DNA from: Acetivibrio saccincola
Lineage (GTDB): Bacteria; Bacillota; Clostridia; Acetivibrionales; Acetivibrionaceae
Direction of reading: 5' to 3'
Assembly: GCF_002844395.1 (NCBI RefSeq)
Contig: NZ_CP025197.1
Location: forward strand, 1,550,001 to 1,614,000
Length of the DNA stretch: 64,000 nt
Shown here: piece after piece, positions 44,735-55,172 of the stretch
Layout of the letters: each line of letters starts with the position of its first letter
Numbering within the stretch: the stretch's first letter is position 1
The notes under the pieces: generated by a model
Seen by the model: the letters and a program-made list of their open reading frames with translations, nothing else
What the model was told of the DNA's origin: nothing
Database searches by the model: none
Program-made: the position numbers and the translations under genes

Positions 44735-46954
44735 TTATCTATTTTCCACAGGGAAACTTGATATAATTTCTAAAATGTATCTTTGCAGTAGGGATGAATC
44801 CATAGTGTTAATAATGCCGTCACCGTTTAAATCCGCTGCCATATGCCCATTGTATGGGTTACCGTAAACATCAGTTTGTGGGAGGCTTGGTAGTACCTCT
44901 AAAATATGCCTGCTTAAAAGCATTGCATCCATTGAATTGACTTCTCCATCCCCGTTTATATCCCCGTAAGTAACTTTTACAGGTGGTGTAGGAGTTGGTT
45001 CAGGTGATGGTGAAGTGGTAGGTTTTGGAGTAGTTCCGTCCGGTTCTTCACCGTAAATAAGTACCCCGCCGCTGTACACCGGAATTTGAGGTACAGGTTC
45101 CCATTTTTCTGTAATACCGGGATATGAGTAGTCCTTTGTGCTGTTCCATGGTGCGCCGTTAGGAGGAATTATGTGGAACTGTACTTCCTTTTGATGGTCG
45201 CTTCTGCTTCCAGGGAAGATAGCTGTTCCGGATAAATCTATTTCAAAATAGTATATGTTTTTGGAAGTATCGTATTCAAATGGTCCTGAAATAGTTGCCG
45301 TACTTGCTGCACTGTAAATTATTCTTGATGATATCTGGTCAGGACTGTATCCTCCGTTTATGTAATCAGTTAAATCAATATAATATCTAAAGGAAAGATC
45401 ATCAATAACTCTTGCAGGCCAGCCTGATTTGTTAACTGCAAATGCAGTAACTTCCGTTGCAGTTTTTCTGTCACTTAATGATGCAGAAACAAAAATTTCA
45501 GGGTATGGAACTTCTTCAACTGCAGTAAATCCTGGAATTGGTTCTCCACCGTATACATCATACATTTTAGCAAGAGCACCAACAAAACCGGCATTGTAGT
45601 CACATGCCACTTCGTTTTGCACATAGTCACTTACACTGTCCACATATTTGTCATTTTGGTCAGGACCTCCCACTAATGCACCGTAAAGTATATGTCTGTG
45701 GTATGGTGGTTCATCAGCAGAATCAACCCATGAGCTGTGAGCAGTTCTGTGGTGAGGATGCTGTGGAGGATTTTTACCAAATCCCACTACATAACTTCTT
45801 CCACTGCTTCCTAGTGCATAGTCCACTTGTTGTTTTGCAAAATCCATATAATATTTAGCTTTGTCAGAAGGACATCCTTCCCAGTCAGAATAAACAGCAG
45901 CTAAAAAGGCTGTAGTGGTTGAGTGGCGCAGTACACCCCAGGCAGTTAAATGTGCAAGCCCCTTAGGGGTATATGCTATTCTCTCGCCATTATAACCAAC
46001 GGACCAGTAGTCTAGGTGTCTTTCAACATGTTCTTTGTACAATGGTTTGTTTGTAGCTTTTGCCAGTAGAAGTGATGCACCGTACATAACGTCATCCCAG
46101 CAGTGTCCCCATTTATAAGCAAGAAGGTCAGTTCTTTCTTCACGTGGCCAGTTTGCTACATAACTTTCGGCTTTATCCAGGTATTCCTGTTCACCTGTAG
46201 CCATGTACAGCCATACACCTGCCATTGAAAGCTCGTCCCAAAAGCCGCTCCAGGAGTCGTAGAAGTTATTTGCTGCAGTATACCCTTTATCGCTTCGTGT
46301 TACATCTGCAAATTCAAAAAGCTCCTTGGCATGCTTTAAGCAAAGCTTGGAATAATCAGGGTCAGAATCTTTAAATACTATTGAAGCAGAAGCAAGGGCT
46401 GCTGCAGTTCCTGCCACAACAGCAGAACCCGGGCTGTCAAGGGTTACTTTGTGGGATGGTCTTTTTGATTGTATGTCAATCACTTCAGCGGGAACCCACC
46501 ATCTGTGGTCAGCTATTCCGTCCCCCACCTGATAGTAGTAAACATACTTTTCAGGATGGCATTTTATAAAGTAGTCAGCAGCCCATTTAATTTGCTGTTT
46601 TAAATACGGAAGCTGGCCACTTCTTTTTAGTGCGTCTTCGTATTCATATACTGCCCATGCAAGGGTTGTAGCGGTATATGCCATTGGAAGGTTAAACTTT
46701 ACGTGGTCCCCTGCGTCAAACCAGCCGCCGGTAAGGTCTAGTCCCACATCGCTGCCGTCTTGGAGGCATGAATCCCCGCGCCAGTTTGTGCGCATGTTAT
46801 CAGGTAATTTTCCTGACATTTGAAATTCATAAAACAAAATTGCCTTTTGAAGTGCCTCCCCATAGTTAAAGGTAGCTGCCTCAACTGTTGGCGGGGATGC
46901 TAAAAGAGTTACAATAAAAGTAGCCACAATAATTATGCAGGTAAGCTTTTTCAT
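44735..46954 (-). CDS. GH9 cellulase with CBM3c and type I dockerin (second copy)
   Basis: A 739-residue secreted cellulosomal endoglucanase with the same layout as the gene at 10078. A 26-residue signal peptide (ending TVEA) is followed by GH9 motifs [26 protein letters not shown] and [13 protein letters not shown]3c occupies about residues 480-640 ([20 protein letters not shown]). A Pro/Thr linker leads to a dockerin with halves [13 protein letters not shown] and [13 protein letters not shown]. The proteins share long identical stretches but differ throughout, so this is an old paralogue, not a recent duplication. AGGGGGA precedes ATG 46954. Confidence 0.95.
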   Translation of the reverse strand: MKKLTCIIIVATFIVTLLASPPTVEAATFNYGEALQKAILFYEFQMSGKLPDNMRTNWRGDSCLQDGSDVGLDLTGGWFDAGDHVKFNLPMAYTATTLAWAVYEYEDALKRSGQLPYLKQQIKWAADYFIKCHPEKYVYYYQVGDGIADHRWWVPAEVIDIQSKRPSHKVTLDSPGSAVVAGTAAALASASIVFKDSDPDYSKLCLKHAKELFEFADVTRSDKGYTAANNFYDSWSGFWDELSMAGVWLYMATGEQEYLDKAESYVANWPREERTDLLAYKWGHCWDDVMYGASLLLAKATNKPLYKEHVERHLDYWSVGYNGERIAYTPKGLAHLTAWGVLRHSTTTAFLAAVYSDWEGCPSDKAKYYMDFAKQQVDYALGSSGRSYVVGFGKNPPQHPHHRTAHSSWVDSADEPPYHRHILYGALVGGPDQNDKYVDSVSDYVQNEVACDYNAGFVGALAKMYDVYGGEPIPGFTAVEEVPYPEIFVSASLSDRKTATEVTAFAVNKSGWPARVIDDLSFRYYIDLTDYINGGYSPDQISSRIIYSAASTATISGPFEYDTSKNIYYFEIDLSGTAIFPGSRSDHQKEVQFHIIPPNGAPWNSTKDYSYPGITEKWEPVPQIPVYSGGVLIYGEEPDGTTPKPTTSPSPEPTPTPPVKVTYGDINGDGEVNSMDAMLLSRHILEVLPSLPQTDVYGNPYNGHMAADLNGDGIINTMDSSLLQRYILEIISSFPVENR

Positions 46955-47118
46955 TATACGTCCCCCTTTTTTATTTTTTAAATATTTTAAACCAAAGAGA
47001 TTAAATATCTCTTTAGCTATTTTTAGTCATTGGTTTTATATTGGTTTATATTGTCTTATGATGTTTTATATTGGTTTTAATAAATATACTTTCATATATA
47101 ACATTCGTGTAAAAAGTC
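46955..47118 (-). other. leader of the second GH9 gene, repeat-rich
   Basis: Contains a hairpin CAAAGAGAT/ATCTCTTT (about 46992-47013) and four imperfect copies of TTTTATATTGG (about 47031-47080). No clear promoter pair stands out on the minus strand, although this region must contain it. Confidence 0.4.
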
Positions 47119-47119
47119 T

Positions 47120-47155
47120 TTTTTTAGGGGTGCTGGTATTGCCCCCCTAAAAAAG
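47120..47155. terminator. terminator of the aminotransferase gene
   Basis: TTTTTTAGGGGTGC pairs with GCCCCCCTAAAAAA (one mismatch) around a 6-8-nt loop. On the minus strand it follows the aminotransferase stop and ends in a T run. Confidence 0.8.
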
Positions 47156-47171
47156 CCCTATTTATATGTTT

Positions 47172-48359
47172 TTATATAAGGTTAAAGTCCTTTGCCAGTG
47201 CTTTAAAAGCAGGGTATGAGTTTTCAATGGTTTCAATGCTTACACAGTATGCCATCCTGAAATAGCCGGGACATCCGAAGCCGGTGCCGGGAACTAAAAG
47301 TAGGTTGTATTTTAATGCATGTTCCACAAATTCCACATCATTTTCAATGGGTGATTTGGGGAACAGATAAAATGCACCTTGGGGTTTTATGCAGGAAAAA
47401 CCACATTCAGTGATAATTTCATATAATCTGTCCCGCCTTGCTTTATATATTTCCACGTCCACTTTAGCATCAAGAGAGTAGCTTATTACTTTTTGAAACA
47501 GGGCAGGAGCGTTGACAAACCCTAAAATTCTGTTGGAGAAAATAAGTGAATCAATAACGGTTTTTATATTCTCAATATCCGGGTTTACTGCTATATAGCC
47601 AATTCTCTCCCCCGGAAGGGACAGGGATTTACTAAAGGAGTTTACAACAAATGAATTTTTAAATATTTTTAATATGGAAGGGAGCTCTATATCATCATAA
47701 ATCAGCTGGTTGTATGGTTCATCGGATACTACATATATTGTTGTGTTAAATTCTTTTTCTTTTGAACTTATTATATCGGATATTTTATTTAAAGTTTCTT
47801 CACTGTAAATATATCCTGAAGGGTTGTTGGGTGAATTAATTATAAGTGCCTTGGTTTTTTTGTTTATTTTAGATTCAAATAATTCCAAGTCAGGTTCAAA
47901 GCTGTCCTTTACAGGTGGTATTATTACAGGTATCCCTCCGTGATTATCAATATAAAAATTATACTCACCAAAAAATGGTGCAAAAATTATAACTTCATCA
48001 CCCGGGTCTAAAAGGGTTTTAAAAACCACATTAAGACCCCCTGCTGCACCGCAAGTCATTATAATATTATCAACTGTAAGAGAAAGTCCGGTTTCACTAT
48101 TTATTTTTTTGGAGATTTTTTCCCTTACATCTAAAAAGCCGGCATTACTCATGTAGTGGTGAATTCCTTTTGGGTCTTCGGATATTATGTTTTTTAGAGT
48201 CTCTTTTACAGATGCCGGAGGCTCAGGATCAGGATTTCCTAAAGAAAAGTCAAAAACTTTGTCATCACCATGTATCTGGCGGAGTTTTGTACCTTTATCA
48301 AACATTGCCCTGACCCAGGACGATTTTTCTAAATTTTCTACTACTTTCTTAGATATCAT
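47172..48359 (-). CDS. class I/II PLP-dependent aminotransferase
   Basis: A 395-residue enzyme of the aspartate aminotransferase fold. Motifs: FSLGNPDPEPP, TCGAAGGLNVVFKTLLDPGD, NSPNNPSGYIYS, VVSDEPYNQLIYD (Asp and Tyr that hold PLP) and NSFSKSLSLPGERIGY with the Schiff-base Lys. The donor and acceptor cannot be told from sequence. AGGAGTG precedes the start. It lies alone between GH9 and rqcH. Confidence 0.9.
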   Translation of the reverse strand: MISKKVVENLEKSSWVRAMFDKGTKLRQIHGDDKVFDFSLGNPDPEPPASVKETLKNIISEDPKGIHHYMSNAGFLDVREKISKKINSETGLSLTVDNIIMTCGAAGGLNVVFKTLLDPGDEVIIFAPFFGEYNFYIDNHGGIPVIIPPVKDSFEPDLELFESKINKKTKALIINSPNNPSGYIYSEETLNKISDIISSKEKEFNTTIYVVSDEPYNQLIYDDIELPSILKIFKNSFVVNSFSKSLSLPGERIGYIAVNPDIENIKTVIDSLIFSNRILGFVNAPALFQKVISYSLDAKVDVEIYKARRDRLYEIITECGFSCIKPQGAFYLFPKSPIENDVEFVEHALKYNLLLVPGTGFGCPGYFRMAYCVSIETIENSYPAFKALAKDFNLI

Positions 48360-48427
48360 ACTAACACTCCTTATTAAAATTTAATATCTTTTAAGTATTA
48401 ATTTTGACTTAATATTTTCAAATTTAT

Positions 48428-50194
48428 TTAATTAATTTTCTGTAATTTATTTACCAATTCTTCACTGGGAGTAACAAAAATAGTTTTGTAATTCACATAA
48501 GTTACCATACCCGGCTTTGCTCCTTTAGGTTTTTTTACATTTTTAACTGTTGTATAATCCACCTCAACATTAGATGACATTTTAGCTTTGCTGTAATAGG
48601 CGGCAAGTATTGCTGCTTCTTCTAATGTACTTTCAGGAATATCACCTTTTTCTTTTTTAATTATTACATGGGATCCGGGTATATTTTTTGTATGAAGCCA
48701 TATATCATTTGAAGAAGCTGTTTTTAAAGTTAAAGTATCGTTTTGAACATTGTTTTTTCCCACGTATATGGTAAGACCGTCAGAGGATTTATACTTTAAC
48801 GGTGTGGATTTAATATTTTCTTTTTTATTTTTTCTCTTTTCCTCCAAATATCCTGCTAAAACCAGCTCTTGCCGTATTTCTTCAATATCTGAAAGATTTT
48901 TGCAGTTTTCTAAATTGTGAGATACACTTTCTAAGTACTCCAGTTCCCGGTAAGTTTCTTTAAGCTGCTCTTTTGCATGGGAATAAGCTGTTTTACATTT
49001 TATATATTTTTTAAAATATTTCTGTGCATTATCCTGTGGTGAAATATTATTGTCCAAAGGAATTTCCACGTATTCATTGTCACTACTGTAATAATTTAAC
49101 AAAGTCACTTTTTCTGCATTTTTAGGTATATTGTAAATATTTGAAATTATCAGTTCCCCAAATAGTTTGTATTTATCCCTTTGGGCGGATTCCCGCATTA
49201 TATCCTGGTATATTGTTATTTTTTTATTGCATCTTTCTATATTGTTATTAATTACCTTTAGTATAGAAGCTTTTTTTTGTGTAAGTCTTTCAACATTATC
49301 TTTTGAAGAATAAAAAATATCTAAAACATCGTTTATGGAGTCAAAAAGCTCCACATGCCGGTATTGGGTGATTTTCATGCAGTGAAAATCCAGCGGTTTT
49401 AAAATATCAGGGTCCCGCCATACAATGCAGGGAGTAAAATTTGAATTAATTATGTCTCTAACCATATTGTTTATAGTAATTTTTAAATTATTTATATCTT
49501 TATCTGAAAGATTTTTAATTAAAGTATCCGGCTCAACCCCGGAGCGGAAGCATACTTCATTGCACAATAAAGGGCTGAATCCTTTTATATTGGATAAAAG
49601 GAATTTTGAAATACGAATGCTGAGTTTATCCTCCGTATTTTTAAATAAAGATTCAGCGTCCAATTCTTTTGGGCTTATTTTGTCTTGTGCAGGGGGAAGG
49701 GAATAAAGCCTTGCAGGCATAATTTCCCTTACGCTACTGATGTCTTTATCTATATGCTTTATGGAATCAATAATTTTGTCCTCTTGGTTTAAAAGAATTA
49801 TATTGCTGTGCTTACCCATTATTTCCACAACAAGTTTTTTCTGCGTTAAATCTCCTAATTCACCTATATTATCAATATGTAAAACAACTATTCTTTCAAA
49901 ATCATGAAAAGATATTTCTGTAATTTTTCCTCCTGCCAGGTGTTTTCTAAGCAGCATGCAGAAAACCGGAGGATTAGAAGGATTTTCCTTTGTGTATTCA
50001 GTCAGGTGAATTCTTGGATAACTTGCATTTGCAGAAATAACAAGCTTAAGATTTTTCCCCTGTGCCCTTATATTTATCAATATTTCATCATATTCCGGCT
50101 GATATATTTTATCAATGCGCCCGCCTATAAGTATCCGGGACAGCTCCTCAACCATATTCTTTACCACTACACCATCAAAAGGCAACACACACAC
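48428..50194 (-). CDS. rqcH: NFACT-family ribosome quality control factor RqcH
   Basis: A 588-residue protein (older name: fibronectin-binding protein A). The N-terminal NFACT-N domain begins LPFDGVVVKNMVEELSRIL and includes NASYPRIHLTEY and MLLRKHLAGGKI. A helix-hairpin-helix and a long coiled coil (about 290-440) follow, then the NFACT-R domain with NDIWLHTKNIPGSHVII and KPGMVTY. It binds obstructed 50S subunits and adds Ala tails to stalled peptides. GAGGTGTG precedes the start. Confidence 0.93.
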   Translation of the reverse strand: MCVLPFDGVVVKNMVEELSRILIGGRIDKIYQPEYDEILINIRAQGKNLKLVISANASYPRIHLTEYTKENPSNPPVFCMLLRKHLAGGKITEISFHDFERIVVLHIDNIGELGDLTQKKLVVEIMGKHSNIILLNQEDKIIDSIKHIDKDISSVREIMPARLYSLPPAQDKISPKELDAESLFKNTEDKLSIRISKFLLSNIKGFSPLLCNEVCFRSGVEPDTLIKNLSDKDINNLKITINNMVRDIINSNFTPCIVWRDPDILKPLDFHCMKITQYRHVELFDSINDVLDIFYSSKDNVERLTQKKASILKVINNNIERCNKKITIYQDIMRESAQRDKYKLFGELIISNIYNIPKNAEKVTLLNYYSSDNEYVEIPLDNNISPQDNAQKYFKKYIKCKTAYSHAKEQLKETYRELEYLESVSHNLENCKNLSDIEEIRQELVLAGYLEEKRKNKKENIKSTPLKYKSSDGLTIYVGKNNVQNDTLTLKTASSNDIWLHTKNIPGSHVIIKKEKGDIPESTLEEAAILAAYYSKAKMSSNVEVDYTTVKNVKKPKGAKPGMVTYVNYKTIFVTPSEELVNKLQKIN

Positions 50195-50312
50195 CTCTTT
50201 TTGCCAAATTCACAAAACCATTGTATAAGCCTGGTTTATACCTTTATATTATGTTAATATCCTCAAAAGATAATACCAAGATATTATATCATTTTGCAAG
50301 ATTTTTAACAAA

Positions 50313-52031
50313 TTATATGGCTGGGAATTTTATTATGAATTTGCTTCCTTCCATTTCTTTTGATTCTATTTCTATTATACCATTAAATTCTTTAACAATT
50401 CCATAAGTTATTGAAAGTCCAAGCCCGGTACCTTTGTCAACGTCTTTGGTGGTAAAGAAAGGTTCAAAAATCTTTTCTTTAACTTTTTCAGAAATGCCAA
50501 TACCGTTATCTGCAATTTCAATTATAACGGTATTTTTTCTATGATATGCATTTATTGATATTATCCCGTCTTTTTTATCCGGGTTTTTCATTCTAAGCTC
50601 CTCAATTGCATCCCTTGCGTTTGCTATGATGTTTAAAAACACCTGTTCCAGCTTATTGTGGTCAGCAAGTATAGGGGGGAGGTTTTCTTCAATATTTGTT
50701 TCCACAGTTATTTTCCTCTTTATAAGCTGTTGGCCAATTAGTTTAAATACGTCAAATAAAGGCATTTTGATGTCTATTTCTTTTTTTGTCTGGTCAGACT
50801 GTCTTGCAAATGTCCTAAGATGCCCTATTATTTTATTAATTCTTTCGGTTTGCTCAATTATTTCATTGAGCTTTTCAAATAAAAGCTTATCATTTAATAC
50901 ATTTCTCACTTTAGCCAGTATAAGACCCTGAGTTATAAGGCTTATGCCGGCTAAGGGCTGGTTTATTTCGTGGGCTATACCCGTTGCCATTTCACCTAAA
51001 GTTGCAAGTTTTGCCGATTGGATTAATTGGGCGTCTTTTTCACGTAATTGGTCGGTGCGGGTTTTAACCATTTTTTCCAGGTTTTCTGCATAGTCCTTTA
51101 TTTCTTCAACAAGGCGCCTTCTTTGTATACCTGCCGTTATTTCATTTGCAATAAGGCTTAAAATCTGGGATTCTTTAAGTAAAAAGTCTTTTCTTAAAGT
51201 TGTAACAACAATATGCAGTATGCCCAATAATGAGTCATCAGAAGTTAGGGGTATGTGTATAATGGAAAAATCCTCATTGCTAAAATCATTTTCATTAATG
51301 AATTTTAAAATATCATGATTTTTAATGTCCGTAGAATTAATTGTTAGGCGGGTATATGTATAAAAACAACCCTTTTTACCCTCCGGCACATCTTTTTCAT
51401 GGCTATGATAAGTACAACTGTGCTGCCTCATTTTTTCACATGAACTTGAGCAGGAATTAATGTAAAAACCATTACTGCCAGGGTCAAACAGGCAGATATA
51501 CACCAGGGAAGTTTCCAAAAAACTACTTATGGTACTACATATTTTACTTAACATTTCATCCAGTGGTTTATTGGAGTTTACCAGGTGAGCAATTTCAATT
51601 AAGGCAACCCTGCATTGTTCCTGATGTATGTATTTTGTTATTTCACGGGTCATTATAAGAAGCCCTTCTATCTGGTTGTTTTTATTTATACGGGGGGTAA
51701 CGGTAACGGATACAGGAAGCAGTGTGCCGTCTTTTCTTACAGCGTGCATTGTATGGTCTATTAAATTTGAATTGGTAGGACTGTTAATTAAATAGGAAAA
51801 GTTTTTTCCAATGGAATCTTTTTTATGTAGGTTTGTGGGAAGTTCATTCAAAAGCATTTCATGGCAGGTATAGCCGTATATAAGTTCTGCACCTTTATTC
51901 CATAACACCACCTTATTATCTAAATCTGTTGCAATAATGGCGTATTCAGTGGAGCTAATCATAAGACTTTCAAGGAGGGCCAGAGGGTGTGTACTTTTAG
52001 ATAAATAAAAAATGTGTCTGTTGTCATTCAT
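50313..52031 (-). CDS. PAS-GAF sensor histidine kinase
   Basis: A 572-residue soluble kinase with no membrane helix. A PAS domain (about 20-135; [20 protein letters not shown] and [20 protein letters not shown]) is followed by a GAF-like domain with several Cys/His residues (about 140-310) and a short coiled coil. The HisKA box [20 protein letters not shown] holds the phospho-acceptor His. The ATPase has [23 protein letters not shown] and [15 protein letters not shown]. The cluster of cysteines in the GAF region could bind metal or a redox signal. One base separates it from the upstream response regulator, so the two are a cognate pair. Confidence 0.9.
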   Translation of the reverse strand: MNDNRHIFYLSKSTHPLALLESLMISSTEYAIIATDLDNKVVLWNKGAELIYGYTCHEMLLNELPTNLHKKDSIGKNFSYLINSPTNSNLIDHTMHAVRKDGTLLPVSVTVTPRINKNNQIEGLLIMTREITKYIHQEQCRVALIEIAHLVNSNKPLDEMLSKICSTISSFLETSLVYICLFDPGSNGFYINSCSSSCEKMRQHSCTYHSHEKDVPEGKKGCFYTYTRLTINSTDIKNHDILKFINENDFSNEDFSIIHIPLTSDDSLLGILHIVVTTLRKDFLLKESQILSLIANEITAGIQRRRLVEEIKDYAENLEKMVKTRTDQLREKDAQLIQSAKLATLGEMATGIAHEINQPLAGISLITQGLILAKVRNVLNDKLLFEKLNEIIEQTERINKIIGHLRTFARQSDQTKKEIDIKMPLFDVFKLIGQQLIKRKITVETNIEENLPPILADHNKLEQVFLNIIANARDAIEELRMKNPDKKDGIISINAYHRKNTVIIEIADNGIGISEKVKEKIFEPFFTTKDVDKGTGLGLSITYGIVKEFNGIIEIESKEMEGSKFIIKFPAI

Positions 52032-52032
52032 T

Positions 52033-53187
52033 TTATAAAACCTCGATTCCTAAAATTGTTGTATCATCCTGGCAAGAGCCGTCTGAAAAGTCTTCTGTAA
52101 CCTGTATAATTTTTTTTATGGTGTCAGAAAGGGAACAATCCTTACAGTCTTGAAGGAGTTTTAGCATGTTTTCATCCCCGAATATTTTGCCGTCACGGGA
52201 TACTTCTGTTATTCCATCGGTAAAAAGCCATATTTTATCACCTTTGTTTAAGTGGTTGACACTGCAGCTGTATGTTGCATCTTCAAAAACACCCAATATT
52301 GGACCTGTTGATTCTAATTTAATAAAGCCTCCGTCTTTTTTTATAACATATTGATTAATATGACCTGCGGACACTGTGTAAAGGGTTTTTGTTTCTTTAT
52401 CTATAAAGCCCAGAAAAAGTGATGCAAAAATATTCCGGGCGGTGTTAGTGTATAATTCTAAATTAAGATCCAGCACAATCTCAGGAAACCTTCTTCTGTT
52501 AATGCCCTGTTTGTAATTATATTCTATATTTTGCAAAAAACTTTTTATTATTGTGGATATCACTGAAGCTAATATTCCATGGCTTGATACATCAAATACA
52601 TAAAAACATATATATTCCCCTATGTCTTCCACATCGTACATATCCCCGCCAACACTTTCACAGCTTTTATATTCCACTAAAAAGTTAAAGCCGGGAATGT
52701 CAGGAAGGTTTTTAGGAAGCATGTTTAAAAGTATTTTTAATGCAGAATCATGAAGTCCCTGCATGTACTTTTTATATTCAAGGAGTTCTTTGTTTATACG
52801 GGTATTTTCTAAAAGAAGATTTTTTTTGCTAATGGCATTATTTATTGCTATTGTAAGATCGTCTGCATTAACCGGTTTTCTGAGATATTCAAAAGCCCCT
52901 TCCTTCATGGCGTGGATGGCATTTTCTAAATCCCCGTGACCGGTAAGGATAATGACACCCATTTCAGGCATTATTTTTTTAATTTCTTTAAGTATTTCCA
53001 TACCTGATATTTCAGGCATTTTCATGTCAGTAATGACAACATCTATATTGGAATAATTGTTTTTAAATATTTCTAATGCTTCTTTTCCGTTAGATACAGT
53101 GATAACTTCGTTATTGTCTAGTTCCAGTATGAATTTAATATTTTCAAGAATGGTTTTTTCGTCATCAATAACAAGAATTTTTGGCAT
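52033..53187 (-). CDS. response regulator with PP2C-type (SpoIIE/RsbU) phosphatase output
   Basis: A 384-residue protein. The receiver domain has VIDDEKTI, the phospho-acceptor Asp in DVVITDMKMPE, ILTGHGD and the Lys of LRKPVN. A coiled coil (about 120-150) joins it to a SpoIIE-type phosphatase with GGDMYDVEDI, FYVFDVSSHG, SAGHINQYVI, WLFTDGITEV and CQDDTTIL. Such proteins dephosphorylate anti-anti-sigma factors; no anti-sigma pair is encoded nearby. It is the first gene of a pair with the histidine kinase. Confidence 0.92.
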   Translation of the reverse strand: MPKILVIDDEKTILENIKFILELDNNEVITVSNGKEALEIFKNNYSNIDVVITDMKMPEISGMEILKEIKKIMPEMGVIILTGHGDLENAIHAMKEGAFEYLRKPVNADDLTIAINNAISKKNLLLENTRINKELLEYKKYMQGLHDSALKILLNMLPKNLPDIPGFNFLVEYKSCESVGGDMYDVEDIGEYICFYVFDVSSHGILASVISTIIKSFLQNIEYNYKQGINRRRFPEIVLDLNLELYTNTARNIFASLFLGFIDKETKTLYTVSAGHINQYVIKKDGGFIKLESTGPILGVFEDATYSCSVNHLNKGDKIWLFTDGITEVSRDGKIFGDENMLKLLQDCKDCSLSDTIKKIIQVTEDFSDGSCQDDTTILGIEVL

Positions 53188-53321
53188 AATATTTGCTCCT
53201 TTTGATTTTGAGAGGATTACATTAATGATTATATCAAATTGTGATTAATTTTTCTATACAAATGCTAAGTTTGAAATGTTATAATGGTGGTAAATAAAAT
53301 TATAAATTGGAGGATGTATCA

Positions 53322-53612
53322 ATGGTTGTAGGAGTATGTAAAGTTACACTTAATATAGATGATGCCTTTTCTTTAAAAGAAAAGAGGCAGATAGTAAGAA
53401 GTATTGTGGAAAGGTTAAAAGCCAAATTTAATGCTTCTGTTGCAGAAGTAGGGCTAAATGATATGTGGAAGAATGCGGTTATTGGCATTTCGTGCGTTTC
53501 AAATGAGTCATCCCATGCGGACAGTATGATGGCAAATATGGTGAATTTTATTGAAAATGACGGTAGGGCGGTTTTGTTTGATTACAGCACTGAAATTATT
53601 CATATAAGTTAG
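53322..53612 (+). CDS. DUF503 protein (YlxP-like)
   Basis: A 96-residue protein: VVGVCKVTLNIDDAFSLKEK, RQIVRSIVERLKAKF, NASVAEVGLNDMWKNAVIGI and a final strand. These match the DUF503 family (YlxP), often linked to ribosome or rbfA operons; the function is unknown. Start ATG 53322 is chosen since TGGAGG lies at 53308-53313; the TTG at 53307 overlaps it. A TATAAT at 53280-53285 is the likely -10. Confidence 0.88.
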   Translation: MVVGVCKVTLNIDDAFSLKEKRQIVRSIVERLKAKFNASVAEVGLNDMWKNAVIGISCVSNESSHADSMMANMVNFIENDGRAVLFDYSTEIIHIS

Positions 53613-53724
53613 TTTAGGGTTTTATGTATTCTCTTTTACAAGTAGAATATTTTTAAGATTTCCTGTATAATATGTTTAGAGGTTTTACCAGGAATTAAAC
53701 TATAATAGAAATGGGTTGAAGGCT

Positions 53725-55053
53725 ATGAATATCAGAGGTATTATGATAAATATCAGACGTATTATGGCAATTATTTTTATAGTTGCAGGTTTGGTCTTAC
53801 CTTTTGCCTCTTCTGTCAGCTTAGCGACTTCAGGAGATTATATACATGTAATACCTGTAAAGGATGAAATTACCCCGGCTATGGCGGTTTTTCTGTCAAA
53901 TGAGATACAAAGGGCCAATAATCTTGGTGCTAAGGGAATATTGGTAGAAATTACAACGTTAGGCGGCAGAGTGGATTCGGCATTAAAAATGAAAGAGGCA
54001 ATTATGAATTCAGACATAGAAGTGGTTGTTTATGTTGAAAAGAGGGCAGTATCGGCAGGTGCTCTGATAGCCATTTCAGCGGATAAGATTTTTATGGCCC
54101 CTGGAAGTCAGATTGGGGCAGCAGAGCCAAGACCTAATGATGAGAAAACCGTTTCCTTTGTAAAAGCTGAATTTGGGGCAACGGCAGAAGCAAGAGGCAG
54201 AAGGACTGACGTTGCAGAAGCCATGGTGGACAAAAACATAGAGATAGAGGGCTTGGTGGAGAAAGGAGAAATTTTATCCATGAAGGCTTCCCAGGCAAAG
54301 GAGTTTGGGTATGCAGATGCAATACTGGATTCCAGGGAAGATGTTTTAAAAGAGATGGGATGGGACGGTTTAGACATTGTGGAAACTGAGTTTTCCTTCA
54401 CTATGCAGATAGCCCAGTTTGTTACCAGCTACGAGGTGGCATCACTGCTTCTTAGCATAGGAACCATTGCCATTATAATTGAACTTGGCACCCAGGGCTT
54501 TGGTTTGCCGGGTATGGTAGGAATAATTTCCTTTCTACTTTATTTTGGAGGTAATGCCATTGCAGGATATAGTGAATGGTGGCCGCTGGTTTTATTCATT
54601 GTAGGGCTAATTTTGTTAATTGCAGAAGCTTTTGTGCCAGGGTTTGGTGTACTTGGAATAGGGGGAATTGTATCTGTGATTCTTGCAATTGTATTTTCCG
54701 CACCGGATTTGACACAGGGACTTGTTAGTTTAGCCATAGCCATAGTGGTGTCCATTATAGTAGTTCCTATATTATTTTACTTCATTGGAAAGAAAACCAA
54801 TTTATTTAAAAGAATAATATTATCTGAGGCTGAGACAGTTGAGGAAGGGTATGTAAATGTTTCAGGAAACGAACATTTACTTGGAAAAACCGGAAAAGCG
54901 GTAACTACACTAAGACCAGCAGGAACTGCGTTAATTGATGGGAAGAGGGTAGATGTTGTAACTGATGGTGAGTTTATCGCTAATAACACTGAGATTAAAG
55001 TAATACAAGTTGAGGGTTCAAGGATTGTTGTAGCAAAAAATGATAAACAATAG
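53725..55053 (+). CDS. NfeD-family membrane serine protease
   Basis: A protein of about 442 residues. After an N-terminal signal or anchor helix comes a ClpP-class protease domain: IQRANNLGAKGILVEITTLGG, YVEKRAVSAGALIAISADKI with the catalytic Ser, and GAAEPR; the Lys of the Ser-Lys dyad is probably in the VDKNIEIEG region. Four membrane helices follow (about 225-350) and then a C-terminal OB-like NfeD domain (LLGKTGKAVTTLRPAGTALI). It is thought to work with flotillin-like proteins in membrane quality control; none is adjacent. The exact start is unclear: a 21-nt direct repeat at the 5' end creates several in-frame starts (TTG 53716, ATG 53725, 53743, 53764). Confidence 0.9.
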   Translation: MNIRGIMINIRRIMAIIFIVAGLVLPFASSVSLATSGDYIHVIPVKDEITPAMAVFLSNEIQRANNLGAKGILVEITTLGGRVDSALKMKEAIMNSDIEVVVYVEKRAVSAGALIAISADKIFMAPGSQIGAAEPRPNDEKTVSFVKAEFGATAEARGRRTDVAEAMVDKNIEIEGLVEKGEILSMKASQAKEFGYADAILDSREDVLKEMGWDGLDIVETEFSFTMQIAQFVTSYEVASLLLSIGTIAIIIELGTQGFGLPGMVGIISFLLYFGGNAIAGYSEWWPLVLFIVGLILLIAEAFVPGFGVLGIGGIVSVILAIVFSAPDLTQGLVSLAIAIVVSIIVVPILFYFIGKKTNLFKRIILSEAETVEEGYVNVSGNEHLLGKTGKAVTTLRPAGTALIDGKRVDVVTDGEFIANNTEIKVIQVEGSRIVVAKNDKQ

Positions 55054-55138
55054 ATAAATAATTGATAAATAAAAATAGTAAATAGAAAAAATCAAATTAA
55101 AACTTAAATTAAAACTTAAAAACTTAGAAAGACAGAAA

Positions 55139-55170
55139 AAGTGGTTGAAATTCATTCAACCACTTAAATT
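55139..55170. terminator. bidirectional terminator between nfeD and a small gene
   Basis: AAGTGGTTGAA-ATTCA-TTCAACCACTT, flanked by A and T runs, serves both converging genes. Confidence 0.85.
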
Positions 55171-55172
55171 TT

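Noticed and set aside
10078-46954. Recent duplication of the GH9 gene
   Set aside because: The two GH9 proteins have the same architecture but differ in sequence throughout and in their dockerins, so they are old paralogues rather than a recent copy.
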